Shown here piece after piece: positions 1 to 10,331 of a stretch of DNA of 64,000 bases. A program made the translations under genes and the position numbers. The notes below the pieces were generated by a model, which saw only the letters and a program-made list of their open reading frames with translations, was not told the DNA's origin and ran no database searches. The number at the start of each line of letters is the position of its first letter. Within the stretch, counting starts at the first letter, position 1. The DNA is from Carex sylvatica (taxonomy: Eukaryota; Streptophyta; Magnoliopsida; Poales; Cyperaceae): assembly GCA_964058845.1 (NCBI GenBank), contig CAXKVR010000157.1, forward strand, positions 62,001-126,000. Reading direction: 5' to 3'.

Positions 1-1061
1 AGTTTTGGAAAATTACTATTTTTTCAAATAATTCTGAACCATGAATATAAAAAAAAAATTCACTTGCATATATATTTTTTAATTATTAAGAAGACAGTGA
101 TTTTCAACTTATCCAAAAGATGATAGGAAAAAAAAAATTGTGAAATATGATTTTCAAGTACATTTTAATATTAAAATTATATTGAATGATTCGGATCGAT
201 TTTTTTAATCTTAAAATTGGAAAATATAAAGAAAAAATAAAACAAAGATTTTACTTCCCAAAGTGGCAAATCACCATATAAGATATAATATAACCCAACT
301 CGGATAATAATTCCCTTTTTGTGTTCTGATAAATTGCTGTGTCAACAATTTCTGGTGCAGTGCCAACAATGTGTCAGGTATTTAATTACCTGTAGGCCCA
401 TTAAAAGGGAAATATCATGACCCAAAATATAAGGCCCATATTGCTAGTAACAGTAACAGTTGGTGCGAGTAAAATTGTAATTGTCTGGATGCATCGAAAC
501 ACACAAAATATACAAAATTGACCTTTCAGATGACATTGTACCACGTGCGTATTTATATGGTGCTGGTTCATTTGACAGGTCTGGTCTGGTGGGCCATGAG
601 ACATGTTCATTTTCGTACGGATTACAGTCTGTAAAATCAGAAAACTGTGGGCTGATACTGATACTACCTGTTCATTGTTGTGCAACTTTTGCAAATCAAA
701 CCCCAAATCATGCTGTGCTGTCCATTCATTTCTCGTAATTTCACCAAACTTTAAACCGTTATTACAGTTCTTTGGCTTTGGAGAATGTCAAAGAAAGTTA
801 TTATTTATCTGTTACAAGTGCAGCCGTTTTATAAAATGAAGAGGTTTTAAATGTTTTTATTTTTTGTGCTTTTAATTTTAGTGGATTTATTATTTCTTTT
901 CTTTTTTAATTTTAATAAAATTAACATTTAAAACATGAATATAAAAATAGAACTGTTGGATATGTATAATCAATAATATATTTTTATGCTTATATACAAG
1001 GGATTCAATTATCACAATTTTGAGTTATCATAACTATTTTCTATATTTTTAAATTCTAATA
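1..1061. other. AT-rich intergenic DNA, no gene seen
   Basis: No convincing coding region, RNA gene or repeat boundary is visible. The short open frames here lack codon structure and any family resemblance that I recognise. Confidence 0.6.
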
Positions 1062-1198
1062 TGTCGATCCAAACCGTTCAACATGATCTCCACAATAAAA
1101 TGTGCTTCTAGATCAAATTTTACATTTTTTTGAATTTTTTTACTATTTATTAAGATGGGTACAAAATTCAATGGTCTAAATTTGACTAGTTTAGACAT

Positions 1199-1200
<2 letters not shown>
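1062..1200 (+). repeat. Half of a foldback element (single arm)
   Basis: This stretch matches one arm of the foldback family described next: the CGATCCAAACCGTTCA block, a 'TGTGCTT' block, then TTTTTTACTATTTATTAAG. The opposite arm is missing. It runs straight into the (TA)n tract at 1201, so it looks like a remnant cut in half by slippage or by a later insertion. Confidence 0.55.
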
Positions 1201-1241
<41 letters not shown>

Positions 1242-1282
1242 TATATAGATATAGATATATATATAGAGAGAGAGAGAGAGAG
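1201..1282. repeat. (TA)n / (GATA) / (GA)n microsatellite
   Basis: A run of TA dinucleotides passes through GATATA steps into GA dinucleotides. Similar tracts separate most of the foldback elements downstream, so the tract is probably the insertion target or is generated with the elements. Confidence 0.85.
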
Positions 1283-1697
1283 TAAGGCTACCATACATTC
1301 CAATGCATATGCATCTTTGTGCATTGGACTATAATCATCGGATTCAAAGTCCAACTGACCGATCCAAACCGTTCATCTTGTTCTCAATATTAATATGTGC
1401 TTGGAGACTAAATTTTATATTTTTTTGGAATTTTTTTACTATTTATTAAGCCACTTTGAAAATCGCTGATCCAACGGCAACAGTAAAATCAAAAGGCACC
1501 GTTGGATCAGCGATTTTCAAAGTGGCTTAATAAATAGTAAAAAAATTCTAACAAATGTAAAATTTGGTCTCCAAATACATATTAATATGGAGAACAAGAT
1601 GAATGGTTTGGATCGATCATTTGGACTTTGAATCCGGTGATTTATAGTCCAATGCACAAAAAAGCATATGCATTGCAATGTATGGTAGACTTATTAT
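1283..1697. mobile_element. Foldback (palindromic MITE-like) element 1
   Basis: The outer arms carry GGCTACCATACATT on the left and AATGTATGGTAG on the right. Inside them both arms repeat the family core (AACCGTTCATCTTG, ATATTAATATG, TTTACTATTTATTAAG). The axis is near 1490, where GATCCAACGG faces CCGTTGGATC. The whole 415 bp can fold into one hairpin. It encodes nothing. It is flanked by GA and TA tracts. Confidence 0.8.
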
Positions 1698-1729
1698 ATA
1701 TATATATATGTATGTATGTATGTATGTAT

Positions 1730-2104
1730 AGGAACCTGCTAGCATGCTATGTGTAGCATAGAGGGCCTTCGTGCAACAGCTCAATATTCGACTTTTCAAA
1801 ATTCTAACTGTTGATCCGAACCGTTCATGTTGTTCTCCATATTAATATGTGTTTGGGGACCAAATTTTATATTTTTTGAAATTTTTTACTTTTTATTTAT
1901 TTATTGAATTTTTTTTTTTATGGTCTAGATTTGCTGAAAAATCTAAAAAAATAGTAAAAAAATGTAAAATTTGGTTCCCAAACACATATTAATATGGAGA
2001 ACAAGATGAACGGTTCGGATTGACCGTTAGGATTTTGAAAAGTCAAATATTGAACCGTTGCACGGAGGCCCTCTATGCTACGCATAGCATGCTAGCATAT
2101 TCCT
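1730..2104. mobile_element. Foldback element 2
   Basis: It starts GGAACCTGCTAGCATGC and ends with the inverted copy GCATGCTAGCATATTCC. Next inside is AGCATAGAGGGCC on both arms, followed by the shared family core. It abuts element 3 directly with no microsatellite between, and the two share the same outer arms, so they are the same subfamily. Confidence 0.78.
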
Positions 2105-2532
2105 ATAGCATGCTAGCATGCTATGCGTAGCATAGAGGGCCTCCGTGCAACGGCTCAATATTCGACTTTTCAAAATCCTAACGGTCGATCCGAGCCGTTC
2201 ATCTTGTTCTCCATATTAATATGTATTTGGGTACCAAATTTTACATTTTTTGAAATTTTTTTACTATTTTTTACTATTTTTTTACTATTTTTTTAAATTT
2301 ATTGAAAATCGCTATTTTCAGCAAATTTGGACCATAAAAAAATAGCGATTTTCAATGAATCTAAAAAAATAGTAAAATAATTCCAAAAAATGTAAAATTT
2401 GGTCTCCAAACACATATTAATATGGAGAACAAGATGAACGATTAGGATCGACCGTTACGATTTTGAAAAGTTGAATATTGAGCCGTTGCACGAAGGCCCT
2501 CTATGCTACGCATAGCATGCTAGCTTGTTCCA
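2105..2532. mobile_element. Foldback element 3
   Basis: It has the same outer arm as element 2 (GCTAGCATGCTATGCGTAG) and the same conserved core. The axis is near 2330, where an AAAATCGCTATTTT-type inner stem closes the hairpin. It ends at TTGTTCC followed by (TA)n and (GA)n. Confidence 0.78.
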
Positions 2533-2555
2533 TATATATATATATAGAGAGAGAG

Positions 2556-2971
2556 TGACTAATGTGCATTCGAATGTATATGGGCTGAAATACATACGGT
2601 CCAAATTCGAATTTTAAAAATCCAAATGGTCGATCCAAACCATTCATCTTGTTCTCCATATTAATATGTGCTTGGAGACCAAATTTTATATTTTTCTGAA
2701 TTTTTTTACTATTTATTAAGGATTTTATAAAATTGTTGATCCAACGGTGGCTACTAATTTTACTGTTTTGTTAAGCCACCGTTAGATCAATAATTTTTTA
2801 AAATATTTAATAAATAGTAAAAAAATTCAGAAAAATATAAAATTGGGTTTCCAAGCACATATTAATATGGAGAACAAGATGAACGGTTCAGATCGACCGT
2901 TTGGATTTTGAAAAGTCAAATTTGAACTGTATGTATTTCAGCCCATATACATTCGAATGCACATTATTCAC

Positions 2972-2973
<2 letters not shown>
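2556..2973. mobile_element. Foldback element 4
   Basis: The outer arms are ATGTGCATTCGAATGTATATG and its inverted copy CATATACATTCGAATGCACAT, followed by GGGCTGAAATACATAC and its complement. The core is the same as in its neighbours. A (TA)n(GA)n tract follows. Confidence 0.8.
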
Positions 2974-3004
<31 letters not shown>

Positions 3005-3006
<2 letters not shown>

Positions 3007-3402
3007 GCTAATATCGAAATGTTTGTTCCTGGACTTAGGAACAAACGGTTCGGTTCTTTAATTTGCAAAGTCCAAACAGTCGATCCAAATCGTTAGATAT
3101 TCAATCTATATTAAAATATATTTGGAGACCAAATTTTATATTTTTTGGAATTTTTTTACTATTTATTAAGATGGTTTGAAAATCACTGTTTTTCAGTGGT
3201 GTAGAATTTTAATAAAAACAGCCAATTTCAAACCATCTTAATAAATAGTAAAAAAATTCCAAACAATATAAAATTTGGTCTCTAAACACATTTTAATAAA
3301 GATTGAATATCTAACGGTTTGGATCGACTGTTTGAACTTTGCAAATCAGAGAACCGAACCGTTTGTTCCTGAGACCAGTAACAAACGTTTTGATATTAAC
3401 CT
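3005..3402. mobile_element. Foldback element 5
   Basis: The outer arms contain GGCTAATATCGAAA and TTTTGATATTAACC, then GGAACAAACGGTTCGGTTC and its inverse. The core AAATTTTATATTTTTTGGAAT is shared with the rest of the cluster. It is bounded by (GA)n on the left and (CT)n(TA)n on the right. Confidence 0.8.
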
Positions 3403-3422
3403 ATCTCTCTCTCTCTCTCTCT

Positions 3423-3453
<31 letters not shown>

Positions 3454-3878
3454 GGTTGGTTACTCTACTTACATACACATATGATGATATATGCTTATAA
3501 GTCATTTTTTCATTTTCAAAAGCCAAAAAGTCAACCTAAACCGTTAGATGTAATCTCTATATTGAAATGTGCTTGGAGACCAAATTTTACATTTTTCTGA
3601 TTTTTTTTTACCATTTATTAAGTCACTTTGAAAATCGCTAATCTAATGGTGGCTTAACAAAACAGTAAAATAAAAAGTCACCGTTGAATCGGTGATTTTC
3701 AAAGTGACTTAATAAATAGTAAACAAATTCAGAAAATTAAATATAAAATTTGGTCCCCAAGTACATTTCAATATAGAGATCACATCTAACGGTTCAGATC
3801 GACTTTTTAGATTCTGAAAATAAAAAAATAACTTATAAACATATACCCTCATATGTTTATGTAAGTAGAGTAGCATGT
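3454..3878. mobile_element. Foldback element 6
   Basis: The outer arms are TACTCTACTTACATA and its inverted copy near 3860. The family core (TGTGCTTGGAGACCAAATTTTA) is on both arms, and the inner stem around 3650-3690 includes AAAATCGCTAATC and GATTTTC. (TA)n tracts lie on both sides. Confidence 0.8.
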
Positions 3879-4160
3879 ATATATATATATATATATTTTT
3901 TGCACAGTAATGCAATAGTATGGAAATTTTGTTACTTGAAATTTACTTAAGGTTGGAGCAAAAGCCAGCACAATCTTTAATTACATGAGATTTGATACCC
4001 CAGCAGTACCAATCCATATATATCATCTAATATAATTCATTGATGCATGGAAGAACAAAAGGCAGTTGGTCCACTTGACCAAAATAAGCAACGAATTAAA
4101 CTAGTTCTTATATATTAAACTGCAATATTAAATGCTATTATATATACATATATATATATA

Positions 4161-4577
4161 GTTGGGCTAAAATGAGCCATGGCTTATTTCGCGTTGGTGA
4201 GCTATGGCTCATTTTAGCCATTGAAAATTCAAACAACCGATCCGAACTGTTCATCTTGTTCTTCATATTGAAATGTGCTTGGAGACCAAATTTTATATTT
4301 TTTGGAATTATTTTACTATTTATTAAGTATTTTTAAAAATTACTGATCCGATGGTCCAGAAAAATTGACTGTTTTTACTGTTCATAGCAAAACAGTAATT
4401 TTCAAAAATGCTTAATCAATAGTAAAAAAATTTCAAAAAATGTAAAATTTGGTCTCCAAGCACATTTCAATACAGATATCACATCTAATGGTTCGAATCG
4501 GTCGTTTGGACTTTCAAAATAAAAATACGGCGTGGAGTACAAACGCTTGGTGAGCCATAGCTCACCCAAGTCCATCT
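4161..4577. mobile_element. Foldback element 7
   Basis: The outer arms carry repeated GAGCCATGGCT / GAGCTATGGCTC words, mirrored at 4545-4565 as GTGAGCCATAGCTCAC. The conserved core is present on both arms. (TA)n tracts lie on both sides. The interval 3879-4160 before it is plain AT-rich DNA without a gene. Confidence 0.78.
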
Positions 4578-4728
4578 ATATATATATATAACATACAACA
4601 AATATAATTTTAACATACAACGACAGACTTAATAAATAGTTATGATATATCTATATATGGACCACATACATATTCAAAAGCAAAAACAAATACAATATAA
4701 TAGACTAGTCTTTTGCCTTTATCTATGA

Positions 4729-4840
4729 TGTTTTATTTGTGGAGACGGAATGGAGTTACAAAGTTCATGTATAAAAGTACGAATTTCTTATTTATTTCTA
4801 GTTGTGAACTTTGTAATGTCGTTCTCCACTAATAAAACAC
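4729..4840. repeat. Short imperfect hairpin
   Basis: TGTTTTATTTGTGGAGACGG...TTACAAAGTTCA (4729-4766) faces TGAACTTTGTAA...GTTCTCCACTAATAAAACA (4804-4840). The stem is about 37 bp with a few mismatches and the loop about 37 nt. It lies in otherwise featureless DNA (4578-5017). It could be a small MITE or a miRNA-like precursor. Nothing seen tells the two apart. Confidence 0.5.
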
Positions 4841-5025
4841 AGTGGGATAAGAAGAGAGGAAAGAGATCATATACGGTGAAGGAGAGATGAGAGATGAGGA
4901 TATATTTGTCTGTTTTATTTCTAAAATAACTAAATATATGGATAAATAAGGTAATTGTAGTGATTGTAGTGATTTAACTGATGGATCATAATTTGATTTT
5001 TAATTTTTTTTTTTTTTTTGCATAG

Positions 5026-5124
5026 CTTGGCTCTTGGTTATGCTTATCCTGCTTATAATTGCTACAAGACGGTAGAATTGAACATGTCAGATATTGAGAA
5101 GTTGAGATTTTGGTCAAAATACTG
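5026..5124 (+). pseudogene. Orphan exon of an HVA22-like (DP1/TB2/REEP family) gene
   Basis: A pyrimidine-rich tract and a CATAG acceptor precede a frame reading ...LGYAYPAYNCYKTVE... and EKLRFWSKYW. This closely follows the second exon of plant HVA22-like proteins, whose usual motif is GYAYPAY-CYK-VE followed by QLRFWCQYW. HVA22/DP1 proteins shape tubular endoplasmic reticulum. Only this exon is present. The expected donor after the TACTG codon reads GC instead of GT, and no flanking HVA22 exons are seen within several hundred bases. It is therefore an exon copied or carried here, probably by a transposon, and not a working gene. Confidence 0.65.
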
Positions 5125-5410
5125 GCCAGGTGTTGTTGGTCAGTCGCAATACTGGTCAGTTGTTGCAGCTCAAAAATTACAATTGTATTTACTTAAGTGA
5201 TAAGTTAAGGCACTGCCTAGTAGGTAGAAAATGAAATTGACACCTAATATACTAAAAAGGTACCCTTTCCAGCACCAGTGATACGCTAATTTGATCTTTA
5301 ATCATAACAATTACTGATAAGGCTAAATTACCAATTTTAAAGTAGAGCTTACTAAGGTGTTGATTGACTGCTGCCACCTCGCTTCCAAACTATTCTTGAC
5401 ATAAAAGAGA

Positions 5411-5503
5411 GCTTGAGCGGGTGGGAGGCACAACACAGAGGGCTTGAGCGGGTGGGAGACACAACATAGAGGGCTTGAGAGAGTGGCTGAGCGAAAGTGG
5501 GGA
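5411..5503. repeat. 31-bp tandem repeat, about 2.5 copies
   Basis: The unit starts GCTTGAGCGGGTGGGA at 5411 and 5442 (period 31), with a partial third copy at 5473. It lies just left of the solo LTR, in DNA with no recognised gene. Confidence 0.75.
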
Positions 5504-5537
5504 GGAGATGAGACAGTGGCTGAGGAAGAAAGAGAGC

Positions 5538-7025
5538 TGATATCTCTCAAATCTATCTATATTCCGACCAGTATTTTGTACCCAAACCTGTGTTTAAATC
5601 ATTTAATCAGTCATATTTTAGTGAAATATCTATAGAATGTGGTACTGCTGCAAGTTTGTTCTTATTTTATAGGAATGAGATGAAATCGAGGAGAATCTGG
5701 AATTTGAGATGTATTTACACGACCCGTGTACCACCTTGTGTGGGTCGTATCAACCTCGACTCGACCACAGACACGACTGCTGACTCGACTCCAGAAGAGA
5801 CACAGGCATACGGCCCGTACAGGAGTTTATACGGGTCATATCAGACAAATCCAGAAACAGATATAGAAATTGAAAATAAGACCAATTGAAGGAAGGTCGG
5901 CCAGAAAAGCATATAAGCGGGATTTCTTGCACCATAGAGGTAATTCTGGAGTAGAAAAGCATTTCTAGGATTTTGAATTGACGGCTATTGCTTGGAGACG
6001 AAGTTGAGAAGCACATGACGTGAGTTTTGTTGTGGATCTTCATTGTACTTTAGGTTTTATAGTGAATTCTTATTCATTTATCTTTGTTATCTGTTTTAGT
6101 ACTATATTTGAGTAATTTTATTTATTTCTAGGATTAAGATGTAATCGAATGTTTTGTTTTGCATCTAGTTATTGGATTTTTATGTTGAAATTTGTGTTTG
6201 CTTGATTGTGATTGATTTAATTGCTTAGTTTGGATTATTTGATTTTTATTGGTTTTACCACTAGATGCATGATCACATCTAAAAGGTACTGTGTCCATTA
6301 CTATCTCTCAACCAGACTAAGTACATGAGGTAGGATTAGTGATCCGAAAGGTGAAACCAACTAGTAGCCGAAAGGTGAACATTTCCTCTTATCGACGGAT
6401 ATGAGGTTATCTTTAGTATTCCAAACAAGTAACTAGGTAACTCGGACCAATATACGACAGTTGAGGTTTAGAGCCCAGAGAGGGTAGATATTGCAATTCC
6501 ATACCAAGCTAACAAACCAACATATGACAGTTGAGGTTTAGAAACATTAGGTCTGGTCAGTTGAACCCTATACAAAGGAACCACGTAAAGAAACAGTGAC
6601 TGGTGCATTAACTCGAAGTCCACATGACCTGTGTACGACAGTACACGACCCATGTAAGCTGATATGACCCGTGTAGGAAACTGCACGGTCCGTGTCAAGG
6701 ACTGAGAGGCAGAACTGAGATAATTCTGAAACTCTGGAAATGCCTTTTATTATTGATTTAAACCAAGTTTCTTTACTTCTTTTCATTTAATTACTGTCAT
6801 TGAATTGATTAGGAACTTAAATAATAAAAACCAATATTTTCTCACTTCTAGTCTTTAACTGATTTAAGTAGAGTCCGGTTTAGATTTGAACCGTCCATGT
6901 GATCGATACCCGATGATATACTACTCGATAGGACTGTGCACTTGCAGTCGAACCGAAGGTGTACTAAAGGTTAAAAGATACAGCTTGCTGTACTGAAACC
7001 TTGCGCACTAACTTTTGGTGTAACA
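5538..7025 (+). mobile_element. Solo LTR, family A, plus orientation
   Basis: The segment begins TGATATCTC and ends GGTGTAACA (TG...CA) and is flanked by the perfect 5-bp target duplication AGAGC (5533-5537 and 7026-7030). It is collinear with the inverted copy at 26420-27848. No primer site, polypurine tract or gag-pol lies beside it, so it is a solo LTR left after recombination between the two LTRs of a complete element. CACGACCCGTGT / ACGGCCCGTAC-type words recur inside. It appears to have inserted into or next to the decayed CACTA transposase that follows. Confidence 0.9.
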
Positions 7026-9283
7026 AGAGCTGGCGGAGAAAATATGAGGGAAGTGAATTGGAAATAAGTGACATTGGTGCACAACGCCGTCATTCTTGCC
7101 ACCGTTGTGTGACATATTTGGCTCAAAGGAATGACAAGAATTGAGTTTCAAAAACCATGACAACCGCACTAAGTCTAAACTGAAGGTCTCTCACTATGCT
7201 GGAGGTGCAAGCGCACACCAGCATAAAGTTCAACTGGTAAGTTTCATAAACATTTACTCAAATTAAAGCTTAATCTATAATTTACAACATCATCTGACTT
7301 GTTTATTCATTTTCATGTGGAGGAAAAATTAAATAAAGGAAAAGATCCAACTATGAGGGAGCTTTACATCCATCTTCATTGTTGTTGAGACAGTAAAGGC
7401 AAACCACCCATTGTGGCCTAACTGGAAGCTGCTGTGGAGGATGAGAAGCTTAGGGCGGAACAAATGGAGCTTGGGACGGAACAAATGGAGAATACTGATG
7501 CTATTGGCTAATGGACCCAAGTACATAGGAGATTCACACTGGTATTGAAGAGTTAGATGTGAACTCCTTGCAATTTACCAACACCAGAACATAATCTATT
7601 TATGTAAGTTGAACTTCATATTACTTTGTTGAATTTGCATACCTAAATACAAAACAAGGTCAAAATATATGTTTCAGCAACATTTTACTTTATTACCAAA
7701 ATTTCACTTTATTTCAGCAACAGGTTTGACTATCCTACAGTAATAAGTATAATTTTTATATATTTATGCAGTACATAAAAATGTCAAAATAACACATATT
7801 TTTTTGTTTCTCATATTGTGATACTCACAGCATAAGGTGAATGCCATGATGGTTGATGGGGTCAATGCCGACTTGGATGAGAGCAACATGTTCATATCAG
7901 CTGCTGGCAGAGTAAGTCATGGTAAGGTCCTCGGATTTGGAACCATGCTTTATGGGAAGGTGCAAACAACAACCAATTGATGCAGGCCTAATTACCCAGC
8001 CTCTTCTGTTACTGTTTCTGCATTGAAAACCAATGCAGAGCAGGAAAGCTCTCTCGCACTCAAGTACAATCGCTCATGGTTGACAGTGATCGCCTTCGAG
8101 CTGATGATAGGGCTGAGGTGAGAAGAGAACTAGCAATGATCAGATGTTGTTCAACCAATTATTCTTGATGGTCGGGCCACAAAGACTAAATCCACAGGTA
8201 TGATACCAAATTTACATTTTAAAATTTGTTTGATGTGATGACAGATTTTAATAGTTGAGGGTAGCTCTGTTGCTACTATAGTTAAGGCCAGTTTGGTTTT
8301 AATTTGTTTGATGTAATTAAGACCATTGTCTTTATTATTAAGACGGTTTTGATGTAATTGTTAAGTTAAGAAAATCAATTAATTGTTACAAATTAGATCT
8401 GATTTTGTTATCTCCAAAATATAACACTTGTGCTTGTATATTCAATGCTTAGGTTCAAGCTCATTTTCCTCAACCAACTCAGGAAATAGCTTCACAGATG
8501 CAGAATGCCAACTCCCAGGTAAAGGGTTCAACATAAATTCTACATAAATCCCTTTATTTAGAGTGATTAGAGTGACTCCAATGCTCATAGTGTAAAATTC
8601 TGAATTTTGAGGGGGGTATGTAAAATAATTTATTCATAGCAAAGCTGTTGTCTTAATTATTAAGACGGTTTCGATGAAATTGTTAAGTTCATAAAACTTG
8701 TATTGCCTAAAATTAATTATTTGACATTGTTGAACTTAGGATCAAGGAAATAGTTCGAGAACTCAGCAAGTTTTTTTTGGGAATTTATCTAATTTTCAGG
8801 TGCCATTTTAACTTAAGAAAATTAATTAATTGTTATAAATTATATCTGATTTTGTCATCTCCAAAATATAACACTTGTGCTTGGAAATTCAATGCGTAGG
8901 GTCAAGCTTATTTTCCTCAATCAACTAAGGCAGTAGCTTTACAGATGTAGAATTCCCAGGTAAGGAGTTCAACATAACTTCTACATAATTCCGAATGCTC
9001 ATAGTGCAAAATTCCAATGCTCATATTGTAAAATTTTGAATTTTGAGGAGGGGGGGACGGAGGGGCGGTATGTAAAATAATTTATTCATAGCAATAACAT
9101 GTTGTTTCTTTTCCATGTGATATAAATAGGAAATAGGATAATGATTCTCCTATACAGCAAAATCTTGAATTCCAAGTACTCTTAAGTCAAGCTAAAGCGG
9201 GATTAGATGACGTACCCACAAATGAAGCTGCAATGGGCCAATGGCACGGGCATTCTGCCTACAATGGGAACCATCCCTTGTAG
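7026..9283 (+). pseudogene. Decayed CACTA (Ptta/En-Spm type) transposase gene, 3' part
   Basis: Translated exons follow the plant Ptta/En-Spm transposase pattern. An NRTKSKLKVSHYAGG block (about 7165-7215) ends at a good CTG|GTAAGT donor. Then come EEKLNKGKDPTMRELY (about 7320-7370), LEAAVEDEKLRAEQMEL (about 7424-7475), an exon reading NADLDESNMF...GKVLGFG (about 7835-7950), and small Gln-rich exons. The last exon ends HSAYNGNHPL and a stop at 9281-9283. Several in-frame stops break the frame, so it is dead. In the family, such proteins bind or act at CACTA element ends. No DDE catalytic ORF is seen. The left part may have been displaced by the solo LTR. Confidence 0.6.
8370..9105 (+). repeat. 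About 447-bp tandem duplication carrying an exon
   Basis: TTAAGAAAATCAATTAATTG at about 8370 recurs at about 8818 and similarity continues through the next several hundred bases. Each copy holds the same small Gln-rich exon (TTCCTCAACCAACTCAGG in the first, TTCCTCAATCAACTAAGG in the second) with its intron edges. The second exon copy carries an in-frame TAG. Confidence 0.7.
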
Positions 9284-9754
9284 TACATAAAGAGTGCGCC
9301 TTTTAGGGCTTATTATTAGAATAGAAGTTCTAACAAATGAACAAATTTTGGGTAAGTTATCTTGTGAATTTTAGGTAATCAGGGGTGTGTATGTTTTGGT
9401 ATATGGTTACAACTGCAATATGGTATATTTTGGTTAATTGGTGTGCATATTTTGGTATAGTTGGAAAATACAAGTGCATTCCTTTCGATGTATGAACACT
9501 ATATATGTTATGTTAATGTTTATTAACTGCTAAATGCTTTCCTTAGATCTCATTATAAATGTGTTTATGTTTATATGTTTATGTTTATATATTTCAATGG
9601 GTATTAGTAGGGAATGTAGTATAGTACCTGGTTGGTACATGGTGGATTGTACCTGATTGGTACAGGAAGGATTGTATATGAGAGCTTACATGTACAATGC
9701 ATTCAAGTTATTTCCGTGGGTATATCCATGAAAAAACAAATACAATTGCTCTTG

Positions 9755-10076
9755 GAAATGCTACACACACTGCCTATGGAAATGCTATGGTGGGTCCCAC
9801 ACACGCTGCCCTTGGAAATACTACGGTGGGACCACAGACGCTGCCCTTGGAAATACTACTGCGGGTCCCACACACGCTGCCCTTGGAAATAATACGGTGG
9901 GTCCCACATATGCTGCCATTAGAAATAACATGTTGGGACCCACACACTTTACCCTTGGAAATACTACGCTGGGTCCCACATGTGTTGCCCTTGAAAATAA
10001 CCTGTTGGGACCCACATGTGCTGCCCTCAGAAATAATACAGTGGGACCCACACACTTTGCCCTTGGAAATAATTAG
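9755..10076. repeat. 36-bp tandem array, about nine copies
   Basis: The unit is about GGAAATACTACGGTGGGTCC followed by CACACACGCTGCCCTT. Because the period is a multiple of three, the array stays open as a 12-residue peptide repeat on the plus strand and in other frames. I regard that as a by-product and not as a gene. Most copies hold the near-palindrome GTGGGNCCCAC. The array lies between the transposase remnant and the CACTA-like right end, where CACTA elements usually carry subterminal repeats. Confidence 0.85.
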
Positions 10077-10079
10077 CTC

Positions 10080-10331
10080 ATGGGCCGGATGTTAAAGTAT
10101 TTCTGACGATAGTATTTCTACGGATAAGCTCACAAAAAAAGTCAGAAAATAGTATTTCTGAGGGTAAGCCGACGGAAAAAGTCAGAAAAATGGTATTTTT
10201 ATCGAGGCTATTTCTGACGGTAATATTTCCGAGGGTAGCGCACAAAAGTGACAATTTTGGAGCTTTTTTTGAGGGTAAGCCGACGAAAAAAGTCATATTT
10301 GATCCAAGAAAAAAGTGAGAATTCTAGTAAT
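10080..10331. mobile_element. CACTA-like subterminal region and degraded right end
   Basis: Short words such as TATTTCTGA, GACGG and CGACGGAAAAAGTCAGAAA recur in direct and inverted order, and the stretch closes with AGAATTCTAGTAA, which resembles a decayed TTCTAGTAGTG end. Together with the transposase remnant upstream this suggests the 3' end of an old CACTA element. A matching left end was not found. Confidence 0.45.

Noticed and set aside
9697..10095. 132-residue open frame made of 12-residue repeats
   Set aside because: It is the 36-bp tandem array read in frame; other frames are open too. No start context, domain or codon pattern supports a protein.
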